The translations under genes and the position numbers were made by a program. A model generated the notes under the pieces. The model worked only from the letters and a program-made list of their open reading frames with translations, did not search any database and was not told the origin of the DNA. From Bradyrhizobiaceae bacterium PARB1 (GTDB lineage Bacteria > Pseudomonadota > Alphaproteobacteria > Rhizobiales > Xanthobacteraceae), in assembly GCA_002256345.1 (NCBI GenBank), contig NKIY01000014.1:1-64000 (forward strand): a DNA stretch of 64,000 nt. The letters are read 5' to 3'. This document shows, in pieces, positions 33,061-41,792 of this stretch (its first letter is position 1; the number at the start of each line of letters is the position of its first letter).

Positions 33061-33860
33061 TCAAGGGTTGTGTCGCGTTAACGCTTGTCCTCTTCATCAC
33101 CGCCGGCACCGCCTTCGCAGAGGCATTGCCACGGCCGGGCCCCGTCGATTCGCGGGTGCGGGACGTCATCTATAACAAGGACAACGTCACGGCGATCGAT
33201 GCCAGCTATGGCACCTCGACGATGATCGAGCTGCAATCCGATGAGAAGATCGAAACGCTGGCGCTCGGTGACTCGATTGCCTGGAAGGTCGAGCCGAACC
33301 GCAAGGGCGACATCATCTTCGTCAAGCCGGTCGAGAAGAACGCTCAGTCGAACCTCAACGTCGTCACCGACAAGCGCATCTACTCGTTCCTGTTGCGCTC
33401 AAACACGCGGCCGCCGGGCGGACAGATCTATGCGGTACGATTCCGGTTTCCGGATGATGAGGCGAGCGCCAAGCTCCTGGCCGAAGCGAAGGAGCGCGCC
33501 GCCAATCCGAACCTCAAAAACCTCAATATCGCCAATGCCAACAGCGATTACGGCTACAAGGGATCGTCGGTGAACAAGCCGGTTGCGGTGTTCGATGACG
33601 GCACCAAGACCTGGTTTCGCTTCGAGGGCGAGACGCCGGCGATCTACATCGTCGATGGCGAACGCAACGAGAGCCTCGTCAATTTCCGGACCGAGGGACC
33701 TTACGTCATCGTCGACAAGGTCTCGCCGCAATGGACGTTGCGCAACGGCCAGGAATCGACCTGCGTCTTCAATCGCCGTCTGACCAACGTGCATGAACCG
33801 AACGGACTCGAACCCTATGCGCCGCAGCGTGTGGGCGCGGCCACGACTCTGGGAGGTTGA
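33057..33860 (+). CDS. virB9: VirB9-type outer-core protein
   Basis: Predicted 267 residues with signal peptide (cleavage near AFAEA). Family features include DSRVRDVIYNKDNVTAIDAS, EPNRKGDIIFVKP, and the C-terminal beta domain with FDDGTKTWFRFEGETPAIYI. VirB9 with VirB7 and VirB10 forms the outer-membrane core ring. The start overlaps the virB8 stop (ATGA). Confidence 0.92.
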   Translation: MIKGCVALTLVLFITAGTAFAEALPRPGPVDSRVRDVIYNKDNVTAIDASYGTSTMIELQSDEKIETLALGDSIAWKVEPNRKGDIIFVKPVEKNAQSNLNVVTDKRIYSFLLRSNTRPPGGQIYAVRFRFPDDEASAKLLAEAKERAANPNLKNLNIANANSDYGYKGSSVNKPVAVFDDGTKTWFRFEGETPAIYIVDGERNESLVNFRTEGPYVIVDKVSPQWTLRNGQESTCVFNRRLTNVHEPNGLEPYAPQRVGAATTLGG

Positions 33861-33866
33861 CGCGCA

Positions 33867-35213
33867 ATGCCGAGCGCCGACGACTATCGCTCATTCGAAC
33901 TCGAAGCGGCGGCGGCCACCTCCGTCGCGCGTGGCCGCACCGCGCTCGGCAGCTTCCTGAAGTTCGGGGTGCCGATCGGCGCGCTGCTGGTCGCCGCCTG
34001 GATGATCTACAGCTCGGTGGCGCGGCGCGCCCCCACGCTGACGACGCCCGACAAGGAGGAGTTCACAACGACGCAGTTTCCGGCGCCCTCGCTGGCGTCA
34101 CCGCGGACGCAAACCAACCAGGGCACCATCGTCATCCCGCGAGCGCCACCGGAACCTGCCCCACCGCCCCCTCCGGTTGCCCCTCCCTTGGCGCTGCCAG
34201 CGCCTCCGCCACCTGAACCGCCGCTGGCAGCGGCGCCGCCCAATGACGACGAGGCGCGTCGTCTCGCCGAACTTGAACGGCAGCGCCGGGAGGAAGAGCG
34301 GCGAAAATGGGAACGGCTACGGGCTCCTCAGGTGATCACCGATAGCGCCGCGGCGGCCGCTGCTGGAAACGCCGAGAACGCCAGCAGTGCGGCAGCGGGT
34401 GCGGACGACGATCCCAATCGCCGATTTCTGGCCTCCGTGTCGGCGGCAGGCGTCGAGGTATCGCGCGCCACCAAGAACAACCGGATCGATGCGCTGGTCG
34501 CTCAAGGCACGATGATCCGCGGCGTATTGGAGACGGCGCTCCAGAGCGATCTGCCCGGCATGGTCCGGGCGGTCGTCAGCGAGAACGTCTGGTCCTTCGA
34601 TGGCCGCCGTGTGCTGATCCCGGCCGGCAGCCGCCTCGTCGGTGAATACAAGTCGGGGATCGCGCAAGGGCAGACCCGCGTCTTCGTGGTGTGGACGCGC
34701 ATGCTGCGATCCGACGGGGTCTCCGTTCAGCTCGGCTCGAACGGCACGGATGATCTCGGGCGGGCCGGCAATGCCGGATTCGTCGACAACCATTATCTGG
34801 AGCGCTTCGGCTCCGCGATCATGCTGTCGCTCGTCGGTGGCGTCTCGCAATTTCTGAGCGGCTACGGCCAGAATACCAGCAACACCGGCAACGGCACGAT
34901 CATCACCACGACCGATCCCGTCACAGGCGCGGTGACGCAGACGCAAACGGGCCTGAACCAGAACCAGTTGAGCCTGCAGGCGCGGCAGATCGCAGCTCAG
35001 AACGTATCGCAGACCCTTACCACCATCGCCCAGGAGGCGTTGCGCAACTCGATCAACATTCCACCCACCATCCATCTCGATCAGGGGACACGGATCATCG
35101 TCTTCGTGCGACGCGACCTCGACTTCTCCGCGCTCTATCCCGACCCGGTCAAGGAAGCCTTGAGGGAACTGAAGCGTGAACGCACCGGCGCGAAGCGTGA
35201 CAGTCTTCGTTGA
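33867..35213 (+). CDS. virB10: VirB10-type core protein
   Basis: Predicted 448 residues: cytoplasmic N-terminus, one membrane helix (about 32-52), a Pro-rich periplasmic linker (about 92-125), a charged coil (LAELERQRREEERRKWERL) and the C-terminal TrbI/VirB10 beta domain with RGVLETALQSDLPGMVRAVV and GTRIIVFVRRDLDFS. It spans the envelope and relays ATP energy. GGGAGG precedes the ATG. The last 38 bases overlap virB11. Confidence 0.92.
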   Translation: MPSADDYRSFELEAAAATSVARGRTALGSFLKFGVPIGALLVAAWMIYSSVARRAPTLTTPDKEEFTTTQFPAPSLASPRTQTNQGTIVIPRAPPEPAPPPPPVAPPLALPAPPPPEPPLAAAPPNDDEARRLAELERQRREEERRKWERLRAPQVITDSAAAAAAGNAENASSAAAGADDDPNRRFLASVSAAGVEVSRATKNNRIDALVAQGTMIRGVLETALQSDLPGMVRAVVSENVWSFDGRRVLIPAGSRLVGEYKSGIAQGQTRVFVVWTRMLRSDGVSVQLGSNGTDDLGRAGNAGFVDNHYLERFGSAIMLSLVGGVSQFLSGYGQNTSNTGNGTIITTTDPVTGAVTQTQTGLNQNQLSLQARQIAAQNVSQTLTTIAQEALRNSINIPPTIHLDQGTRIIVFVRRDLDFSALYPDPVKEALRELKRERTGAKRDSLR

Positions 35214-36234
35214 TCGGGCGCTCGATCCGATCCGCCCCTGGCTTGACGACGACCAGATCGTCGAGATCTGCGCCAATGGCCCGGGCGAGGTGTGGGTTGA
35301 ACGCTTCGGTCGTTCCGCGATGGAGCGCCACGAAGTTCCACGTCTCACCGAGCATGCGATCCGTCATCTCGCTGAGCGTGTCGCCGGTCATTCGGGCCAG
35401 AGCGTCAATGAGGAGCATCCGCTGCTCTCGGCCGCACTGCCGACAGGCGAGCGTTTCCAGGGCGTGATGCCGCCGGCGACGACAGCGGGCGGCGCCTTCG
35501 CGATCCGAAAGCAGGTCATCAAAGAAATGCGGCTCGATGATTACCGAAAGCTCGGCTCCTTCGACAAGGTGACGACAGCGGGCGAGGGGGCGCTGTCGGA
35601 GACCGACCGGCGGCTGTGCGAACATCTCGACGCCGGCCGGATCGAAGAGTTCATCCGGCTCGCGGTCTTGAACCGCTATTCGATCCTTTTGTCCGGCGGC
35701 ACGAGCTCGGGCAAGACAACGTTCTTGAATGCGATCCTCAAGGAAGTGCCAGTCGACGAGCGCATCGTCACCATCGAGGACACGCGCGAGGTCAATCCGA
35801 TTCAGAGGAACTACCTGCCGCTCGTCGCCTCAAAGGGCGACCAGGGCGAGGCGCGGGTGACCGTGGAGACGCTGTTGCAGGCCTCGATGCGGCTGCGGCC
35901 CGACCGCATCTTTCTCGGCGAGATCCGCGGCGCCGAGGCCTACTCGTTCCTGCGTGCGATCAACACCGGCCATCCCGGCAGCATCACGACTGTGCACGCC
36001 GACAGTCCGGCGGGTGCCTTTGAACAACTCGCGCTCATGGTGATGCAAGCCGGTCTCGGCCTGCGGCGCGAGGAAATCATCGGCTACATCCGATCGGTTC
36101 TGCCGATCGTGATTCAGCAGACCAAGGTCGGCGGCTGGCGCGGTACCTCGGCTGTGTATTTTTCGCGCATGGCCGAATGGCGTCAGGAGAGCGCAGGGAG
36201 GAAAACCCGTCATGGCGCGCGTCGTCGCTTATAA
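35176..36234 (+). CDS. virB11: VirB11-type traffic ATPase
   Basis: Predicted 352 residues from a GTG with GAGGGA upstream, inside the end of virB10. Hexameric ATPase motifs: Walker A GGTSSGKTT near residue 175, Asp box TIEDTREVN, Walker B RPDRIFLGEIRG, His box TGHPGSITTVHAD. It switches the system between pilus building and DNA transfer. The end overlaps virD4 by 23 bases. A broken relative lies at 58621. Confidence 0.93.
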   Translation: MNAPARSVTVFVDRALDPIRPWLDDDQIVEICANGPGEVWVERFGRSAMERHEVPRLTEHAIRHLAERVAGHSGQSVNEEHPLLSAALPTGERFQGVMPPATTAGGAFAIRKQVIKEMRLDDYRKLGSFDKVTTAGEGALSETDRRLCEHLDAGRIEEFIRLAVLNRYSILLSGGTSSGKTTFLNAILKEVPVDERIVTIEDTREVNPIQRNYLPLVASKGDQGEARVTVETLLQASMRLRPDRIFLGEIRGAEAYSFLRAINTGHPGSITTVHADSPAGAFEQLALMVMQAGLGLRREEIIGYIRSVLPIVIQQTKVGGWRGTSAVYFSRMAEWRQESAGRKTRHGARRRL

Positions 36235-38353
36235 GCTCGGCATCGCGATCCTTACCTTGCTCGCCTTCTGGCTGCTGTGGAGCATGGCCTATGAGGTCGT
36301 CGTCGCACTCCGCTGGGCACCAGCACGCTTTCCCAGCGAAGGCGCAAGCCGCTGGGCTCTCTTCCGGATGCAGAATGCCGACCGCTCGGCCGACTTCTTC
36401 CTGATTGCCTGGCGGCATTTCTATGATCGGCTGCTTTTCGCCCCGACGCGCTTCGAGGCGCTCATCCGCGCTGGCTACGCCGTGGCAACCGTCGGCGCGC
36501 TAGGGCTGGCCGGATTGCTCTTCGCCATCATCAACCGGCGCCAAATGCCGTATGGCGCCGCGCGCTTTGGCACATTGATGGAGGCGGCGAAGCAAGGCCT
36601 CACAGCCAAACGCGGCATTGTGCTCGGAACGCTCGGCGGGGCGACGATCCGCTCCGACGAACCCGCCCACATCCTGGTCGTCGGGCCATCGCGGTCGGGG
36701 AAGGGCACCGGTTTTGTGCTTCCGAACGGCTATCTCTGGCAGGGTTCGGCGGTGTTCTTCGATCCCAAGCGCGAGAACTTCGAGGCGCTGGCGAACCATC
36801 GCGCTGCGATGGGCAACAAGGTCTTCATGTTCTCGCCCGGCTCCAACGACACGCATCGCTACAATCCGCTCGACTTCGTCCGCCGCGACGAGCGCATGGC
36901 AACCGATTGTCTGGTGGTCGCCTCGTTCGTGATCCCGGAAAAAGCCGACGATACCTGGGCCGGCGCTGGTCGGCTGCTGCTGTCGGCGCTGATCGGTTAC
37001 GTGCTGTCGTCACCCTTGATCGCGGGCGCGCAGCATATGCGCACGGTGGCGCGCATGACGACCACCGGCAAGGATATTTCGTCGTTGTTGCGCACCATCG
37101 TCAAGACCGGGCGCCAGCATCTGCCGACCTGGATCATCGACAATTTCAACCAATACATCGCGCTTGAGCCTGAGACGCGTAACAGCGCCGTGTTTAACGT
37201 CAACATGGCGATGTCGCTGTGGAACAACGGCTTGATCTCGGCCGCAACAGAGACGTCGGACTTCGACATCCGCGAACTGCGTCGCCAGCCGATGACCATT
37301 TTCATTGGCTGCACCATCGCCGAGCTTTCGATCTTCCGGCCACTGATCAGGATTCTCTTTCAGCAGATCCATGATCTGATGATGGTGAATATCCCAGGCG
37401 ACGACGAACCGCATCAGGTGCTTCTCATGCTCGACGAGTTCTACCATGTCGGCCGCATGGACTCGCTGATCTCAAAGATCACGATCAGTGCCGGTTACGG
37501 CTTCCGCATGGCAATCGTGATGCAGGACATCTCGCAGCTCGATGAACTCTATGGCAGGAACACTCGGATCACGACGGTGTCGGGCTCGCAAATCAAGCTG
37601 TTCATCCAGATCAACGATCTCGAGACCTCGGAATTCGTCTCTGAAATGCTCGGCGAGACGACGCAGGTCTACAAGACGCCAGTGATGCGGCCGGGGCAGG
37701 GAATCTTCGCACCGCGCGTTTGGACGCCGCACTACACACCGCGCCCGCTACGCAGTCCGCTCGAACTGCGCGAGATGTCAGCGAGGGTCGCCATCTTAAT
37801 GGTCAAGAACTCGCGCTCGTTCGAGCTCACTAAGATACGTCATTATCAGGACAAGCCTTACCGACGGCTCTACGAGGCCGCCAAGGGAAAGCCGGACCTG
37901 CCAACGTTGCGTAAATGGCGGGATGAAGTGCTTGGCGGCGTCATCAATCCGGCCACGGCAATGGAGGATGTGCCGGAAGAGAATAGGATCGCACAACCTT
38001 CGCGCGACGGCCGCAAGGCCGCAAGAAAGAGTCCGGTCAGAAAGGCTCCGGCCAAGTCACGGTCCACACCTGAACCCACTCTCCTTCCGACCCCGCTCGT
38101 CATTGCCAAGGCGCCTACCGGCGGCAAAGCGCCTCGAAAGTCGCTGTCTTTTGGCGACATGCCGAAGGCTCCACGCGGAGAGACCTGCGATATTCGGGAA
38201 GTTCTGGCCGCCTCGGAAACCGTTCAACGCGATGATTTCGAAGCAATGATTTCTCCTGCAACTGGGACCGGCACAAACGACAAGATTCACGATGCGATCG
38301 CGACATTGTCCCGCTTGCAAGACGGGTTTGGAGACGACGAGCCGACGGAGTAA
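36212..38353 (+). CDS. virD4: VirD4/TraG-type coupling ATPase
   Basis: Predicted 713 residues. Two membrane helices in the first 110 residues, then the ATPase: Walker A VGPSRSGKGTG near 157 and Walker B LLMLDEFYHVG near 405. The C-terminal 130 residues are Lys/Arg/Pro-rich and less structured (RKAARKSPVRKAPAKSRS), possibly a DNA- or relaxase-docking tail. It brings the relaxase-DNA complex to the channel. GGGAGG precedes the ATG. No relaxase gene follows; the next genes are convergent. Confidence 0.92.
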   Translation: MARVVAYKLGIAILTLLAFWLLWSMAYEVVVALRWAPARFPSEGASRWALFRMQNADRSADFFLIAWRHFYDRLLFAPTRFEALIRAGYAVATVGALGLAGLLFAIINRRQMPYGAARFGTLMEAAKQGLTAKRGIVLGTLGGATIRSDEPAHILVVGPSRSGKGTGFVLPNGYLWQGSAVFFDPKRENFEALANHRAAMGNKVFMFSPGSNDTHRYNPLDFVRRDERMATDCLVVASFVIPEKADDTWAGAGRLLLSALIGYVLSSPLIAGAQHMRTVARMTTTGKDISSLLRTIVKTGRQHLPTWIIDNFNQYIALEPETRNSAVFNVNMAMSLWNNGLISAATETSDFDIRELRRQPMTIFIGCTIAELSIFRPLIRILFQQIHDLMMVNIPGDDEPHQVLLMLDEFYHVGRMDSLISKITISAGYGFRMAIVMQDISQLDELYGRNTRITTVSGSQIKLFIQINDLETSEFVSEMLGETTQVYKTPVMRPGQGIFAPRVWTPHYTPRPLRSPLELREMSARVAILMVKNSRSFELTKIRHYQDKPYRRLYEAAKGKPDLPTLRKWRDEVLGGVINPATAMEDVPEENRIAQPSRDGRKAARKSPVRKAPAKSRSTPEPTLLPTPLVIAKAPTGGKAPRKSLSFGDMPKAPRGETCDIREVLAASETVQRDDFEAMISPATGTGTNDKIHDAIATLSRLQDGFGDDEPTE

Positions 38354-38449
38354 AAAGCGCAAATGACGAAATGTCACACGGGCAGGCCGGCTTTCGGCCC
38401 CGCGAAGGTCGCTCGTGTCCTCGTTACAGGTTCAATCGTCCTTGCTGGG

Positions 38450-38911
38450 TCAGCTCGGCGCAACCCCAGGCAAAGGGGGAAGCGTGTCGAAAGGGTTCAG
38501 GATCGGACCGCCGAGAGATTCAAAATGCTTGCGATTACGGGTCAGGATGGTGAGGCCATGAGCATCAGCTGTCGCGGCTATCACCACATCGGCGAAGCCC
38601 GGCGCCTGTCCGGCGGCCCTTGCGATATCCATCATCGAGCCAGCGATCGCTGCTGCGCGCAGATCGAAGTCAAGAATGCGATTTCCATAGAAATGTTCGA
38701 CGGCCGTCCACCAGGCTTTCAAGGTCGCGGCTTTTCGCGTCGCACCCTCGCGTGCGGCCTTGGCGATGCCGTCTCTGATCTCCGCAACCGTTACGACCGA
38801 AAGATAGAGACTGTCCGACGCTTGATCGAGCCACTCGACCAGCTCGATAGGGCGCCCTTGCTTCGTCGGTGCGACCGCCGAGATCACATTCGTATCGAGC
38901 AGATAGGTCAA
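38450..38911 (-). CDS. vapC: VapC-type PIN-domain toxin
   Basis: Predicted 153 residues. PIN-domain acidic residues are present: LLDTNVIS (Asp6), VAEIRDG (Glu), and GFADVVIAATADAHG with the third and fourth acidic positions, then TRNRKHF. VapC toxins are RNases that cut tRNA or rRNA. The ATG overlaps the antitoxin stop by 4 bases. It lies convergent to virD4, 96 bases from its stop. Confidence 0.88.
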   Translation of the reverse strand: MTYLLDTNVISAVAPTKQGRPIELVEWLDQASDSLYLSVVTVAEIRDGIAKAAREGATRKAATLKAWWTAVEHFYGNRILDFDLRAAAIAGSMMDIARAAGQAPGFADVVIAATADAHGLTILTRNRKHFESLGGPILNPFDTLPPLPGVAPS

Positions 38912-39150
38912 AGATCGCTGCCTCGCAGCGCGGTGTGGTCCCGTTCGGGAATATCGCCTTCCTCCAGTGGCGAGCCGGTGAGAAGACGGCCGAAGCTCGG
39001 AATATTCGACAGGCGCTGCCAGGTCGTCCAGGAAATCACCACGACCTCTTTACGACCGTGGCGTGTGATGGCGAACTCCTCGCCACGCAGCGCGTCATCG
39101 ACGACAGCCGAGAGCGTTGCCTTGGCGTCCTTCAATTGAATCTCGCGCAT
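38908..39150 (-). CDS. Phd/YefM-type antitoxin
   Basis: Predicted 80 residues: MREIQLKDAKATLSAVVDDA and EEFAITRHGRKEVVVIS are the N-terminal DNA-binding beta-alpha pattern of Phd/YefM antitoxins; the acidic C-terminus should bind VapC. GGAGG lies 5 bases before the ATG, and a perfect palindrome stands directly next to it, the usual autoregulatory site. Confidence 0.88.
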   Translation of the reverse strand: MREIQLKDAKATLSAVVDDALRGEEFAITRHGRKEVVVISWTTWQRLSNIPSFGRLLTGSPLEEGDIPERDHTALRGSDL

Positions 39151-39158
39151 GATACCTC

Positions 39159-39181
39159 CATATGACCACTGTGGTCATATG
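39159..39181. promoter_or_regulatory. Operator palindrome of the VapC/Phd-type pair
   Basis: CATATGACCAC (39159-39169) and GTGGTCATATG (39171-39181) are perfect 11-base arms around one central T. It abuts the antitoxin's Shine-Dalgarno. Phd-type antitoxins repress through such dyads. Confidence 0.8.
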
Positions 39182-39356
39182 TAATAGTCGCGCGGACGGG
39201 TTGTCCAGTCCGATGCTGACGGAACCGGAGTTCTTGCGTTGGGAAAAGATTGACGCTAATCTAATTTGTTGTTTAGAATCAATTAGTTATATTCCATAAT
39301 CTATGTTATGCGAAGGCGCGGGAATGTGGCGATCCTCATCCTTGTATCCCTGCACA

Positions 39357-39617
39357 TCACTGTGATTTCGGACCACCGTGGTAGCGCCAAACGTGTCCAT
39401 CCTCATGTGCTTTCGGCGCAATCCGGAAACGCGGTGCCGTTCTGCCGGTTGTGAACGCGCCGTTCTGGTCGTATCGGGCGTCAGCATGGACAGCGGTCCG
39501 CCTCGCCTCGTTCGGCCAGTAGCTCTTGTCGGTGATAGTCGAGCCCGCGTAGGCCACCGCGGAGGCCATTGCGAGTGGCAACACCAGCGACATCGTGATG
39601 ATCGGTTTCCTAAACAT
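39357..39617 (-). CDS. Small exported protein with ECF-type promoter, 86 residues
   Basis: Signal peptide MFRKPIITMSLVLPLAMASA with cleavage near AYAGS. The mature part is about 62 residues, polar, without Cys (ITDKSYWPNEARRTAVHADA). GGAGCC precedes the ATG at 39617. About 55 bases upstream is GTAACC-N16-CGAA, the same as before the neighbouring ECF sigma gene, so it is probably a target of that sigma factor. Function unknown; an envelope stress role is inference. Confidence 0.65.
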   Translation of the reverse strand: MFRKPIITMSLVLPLAMASAVAYAGSTITDKSYWPNEARRTAVHADARYDQNGAFTTGRTAPRFRIAPKAHEDGHVWRYHGGPKSQ

Positions 39618-39671
39618 GATCCGGCTCCATTTCTTTGGAAGACGCGCGCGATGTACGCCTCCCAATAGGAG

Positions 39672-39697
39672 TTCGGAGCATTCGAGGGGCCGGTTAC
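39672..39697 (-). promoter_or_regulatory. ECF-type promoter of the small exported protein
   Basis: Minus strand: GTAACC (39697-39692), 16 bases, CGAA (39675-39672). The identical arrangement precedes the sigma gene (40977-40952). This resembles the SigF-type promoters of Caulobacter and relatives. Confidence 0.7.
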
Positions 39698-39734
39698 ACG
39701 CTCACGCCGACGTGAACGTTCTCGATCGACCCCG

Positions 39735-40376
39735 CTACCAGCGCAACAAACGCGGCCCAAGCATCGCCCCCGCCAAGGTGCAGAGCACAATCGTGCCGCC
39801 GTACCAAACCGCAACGAACGGCAACGAATCTTCGGTGCAATGGAATGCGTAGGCCATCGCGCTTATGCTGCCCGAGATCAGTCCGGCAAAGGCACCCGCG
39901 CGAACGAGATCGGTAGGAGCCGCCTGGCGCATCGCCCAAATCACCGCGGCGAACGGGAGGATCGCGATGATCGGCACCGACAGCAGGCATTCCAGCCATT
40001 CGTCTCCCACGATCATCTGGTCCCAGTGCGAGCGGGGCGCCATCGCTAGATTCACCGTTGCGAGAAGCATGATGATCACAAAGGGCGATGCCGCCACCAT
40101 AGGCGAGATTCGCCGTTCGCCGCCGGGTCGCGCCAGCCGCGTCAAATAGAGCGTCGCCACCGCGACAACCGCGACGGTGAAACCGAGTTTGACGAAAACG
40201 AAAGTCAACGCGCGCGCCGTGTCCAGGTCCGGACGGATTCCGAGCCCGGCGATCGTGAGACCGACGGCCACGGCAACACCGGTGGCCAAGGCGATATTAA
40301 CAGTCCGCCCGACGAGTCGGCGGTCGACGGGCTCGGTGTTGTTGCTGAGCACGCTTACCAGTTCTTCCGTCTTCAT
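39735..40376 (-). CDS. NrsF-like (DUF1109) anti-sigma factor
   Basis: Predicted 213 residues, six membrane helices (for example NIALATGVAVAVGLTIAGLG and FVFVKLGFTVAVVAVATLYL). This fits the DUF1109/NrsF family, whose members hold SigF-type ECF factors at the membrane until stress. Two conserved Cys (EWLECLL, AFHCTED) match the known sensing Cys of the family. The start overlaps the sigma gene stop (ATGA). Confidence 0.8.
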   Translation of the reverse strand: MKTEELVSVLSNNTEPVDRRLVGRTVNIALATGVAVAVGLTIAGLGIRPDLDTARALTFVFVKLGFTVAVVAVATLYLTRLARPGGERRISPMVAASPFVIIMLLATVNLAMAPRSHWDQMIVGDEWLECLLSVPIIAILPFAAVIWAMRQAAPTDLVRAGAFAGLISGSISAMAYAFHCTEDSLPFVAVWYGGTIVLCTLAGAMLGPRLLRW

Positions 40377-40930
40377 GCCCTGGTCTCCCTGCCGATCAGT
40401 TTCGCCAAAGCCTTGATGCCGCGATGGATGCTGACCTTAACGCCCGATTCCGTCATATCGTACCGGACGGCTGTTTCTGCAACGCTTCGACCCTCGAGCT
40501 TCACGCTCTCGATCGCATGACGGACCTTCGTTGGCAGACGGTTCAGCAATTGCCCAATGTCGTGCGTGCTCTCGACGGCGATTTGATCGTCGGCCGCCGC
40601 GAGTTCATTGTGGTCCCCGATCGGCAAATTCGCCTGCGATGCGCGATTGCGCCTGAGATAGTCGATCAGCTTGTAGCGCGCGATCGCATGTACCCACGGG
40701 GTCAGCAACGTCTCGACGTCGAACGTATGGCGCTTGAGATGGATTGCCAGCAGGGCTTCCTGCACCAGATCCTCCGCCTCCTCGGGACCCCGCCCGATGC
40801 GGGCCAAATGCCGTTTGTAGAACGCCCGTAGATGACGGCTCAATTGATCAAGCAGCGTGCGGTGCGAGGCCGCGTCGCCATCCAGGCTGGCAAGCATAAG
40901 TGCCTTCAGTTCGGTCTCGTGGCTCGTCAT
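40373..40930 (-). CDS. ECF sigma factor, SigF type
   Basis: Predicted 185 residues. Region 2 has AEDLVQEALLAIHLKRHTFD and PWVHAIARYKLIDYLRR; region 4 has SVAETAVRYDMTESGVKVSI. The ATG at 40930 is chosen because the matching promoter's -10 lies at 40952-40955; a TTG further up would fall in the promoter itself. Likely autoregulated and controlled by the NrsF-like protein. Confidence 0.85.
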   Translation of the reverse strand: MTSHETELKALMLASLDGDAASHRTLLDQLSRHLRAFYKRHLARIGRGPEEAEDLVQEALLAIHLKRHTFDVETLLTPWVHAIARYKLIDYLRRNRASQANLPIGDHNELAAADDQIAVESTHDIGQLLNRLPTKVRHAIESVKLEGRSVAETAVRYDMTESGVKVSIHRGIKALAKLIGRETRA

Positions 40931-40951
40931 GCTTGACGTCTTCTCTGTCAA

Positions 40952-40977
40952 TTCGCTGGTCAATCTGGTTCGGTTAC
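40952..40977 (-). promoter_or_regulatory. ECF-type promoter of the sigma gene
   Basis: Minus strand: GTAACC (40977-40972), 16 bases, CGAA (40955-40952), giving a leader of roughly 15 bases. The same spacing and boxes as at 39697-39672 support autoregulation. Confidence 0.7.
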
Positions 40978-41051
40978 AAACGATGGCGCCTCGCGGATAA
41001 TAAATCCGGCATCGACGGGGAAACCGACCAGGGACGGACCGATCTCACCAC

Positions 41052-41792
41052 CTAGCAATGCGGCTCGATGAACCTGCCGATCTCTCCCGGTTCGGCAAAG
41101 ATTATCGCGGCACGATCACCCATCATTCCCGCAGGCATAATCGCGGGCGCATTTTTCTCCGGTCCATCCTTGCTTGTGTCCGTCATGAAGCGGAGGTTGC
41201 GTTCCCAGAACGCGCGCGTCTTGCCGTCGGCGGTAGTGACGCGATAGGTGTCGCGACAATAGGTAATCGTTTTGACCTGGCTGGCGGGCTCCAGGCTTTT
41301 CAGATTGGGGTCGTGGCCGCCGCCCATCATTCCCCCCATAGCCTTCATGCTGCCCTTCCCCTTCATGCTGCCCATCCCCTTCATCTGGGCCTCAGCGGTT
41401 CGCTCGGGTGCGGCCCCCGGCTTGGTCGCCTCCCTGAGGAACGCCAGCAGGTCGGCGCGAGCGCCTGCGTCCTTGATACCCTCGAACGGCATCTGGTTGT
41501 CCGGCACCATACCTTGCGGATCGGTCAGCCATTGGTTGAGCGCGCGGTCATCCCAGATGATTCCAGACGCTTTGAGCGCATCGGAATAGCGATCGAAACT
41601 CGGAAGCGATCCCGCCTTCCGTCCCCACAAATCAGCGAGACTTGGCCCCGTCATATTGCGGCCGGGCTCAAGCGAATGACATGACGCACAGGCTCTAAAG
41701 TCCCGCTGACCGCGCGCCGCGTCCCCCTGCTCGGCAAGAGCCGGCGACAGCGATGCGATGGCGAACAGTACCGCAATCCCGAATTTGCTCAT
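41052..41792 (-). CDS. c-type cytochrome with Met-rich linker
   Basis: Predicted 246 residues. Signal peptide ending near ALAEQ; CASCH haem site at 35-39 and MPFEGIKD supplying a Met ligand, a class I cytochrome. Then a Met/Gly/Lys-rich stretch (about 137-158, GSMKGKGSMKAMGGMMGGG), typical of copper-binding linkers, and a C-terminal domain with YCRDTYRV and IEPHC. Together with the truncated Cus-type pump it may serve copper handling or detoxification. It overlaps the Met-rich peptide gene upstream (ATGA). Confidence 0.75.
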   Translation of the reverse strand: MSKFGIAVLFAIASLSPALAEQGDAARGQRDFRACASCHSLEPGRNMTGPSLADLWGRKAGSLPSFDRYSDALKASGIIWDDRALNQWLTDPQGMVPDNQMPFEGIKDAGARADLLAFLREATKPGAAPERTAEAQMKGMGSMKGKGSMKAMGGMMGGGHDPNLKSLEPASQVKTITYCRDTYRVTTADGKTRAFWERNLRFMTDTSKDGPEKNAPAIMPAGMMGDRAAIIFAEPGEIGRFIEPHC

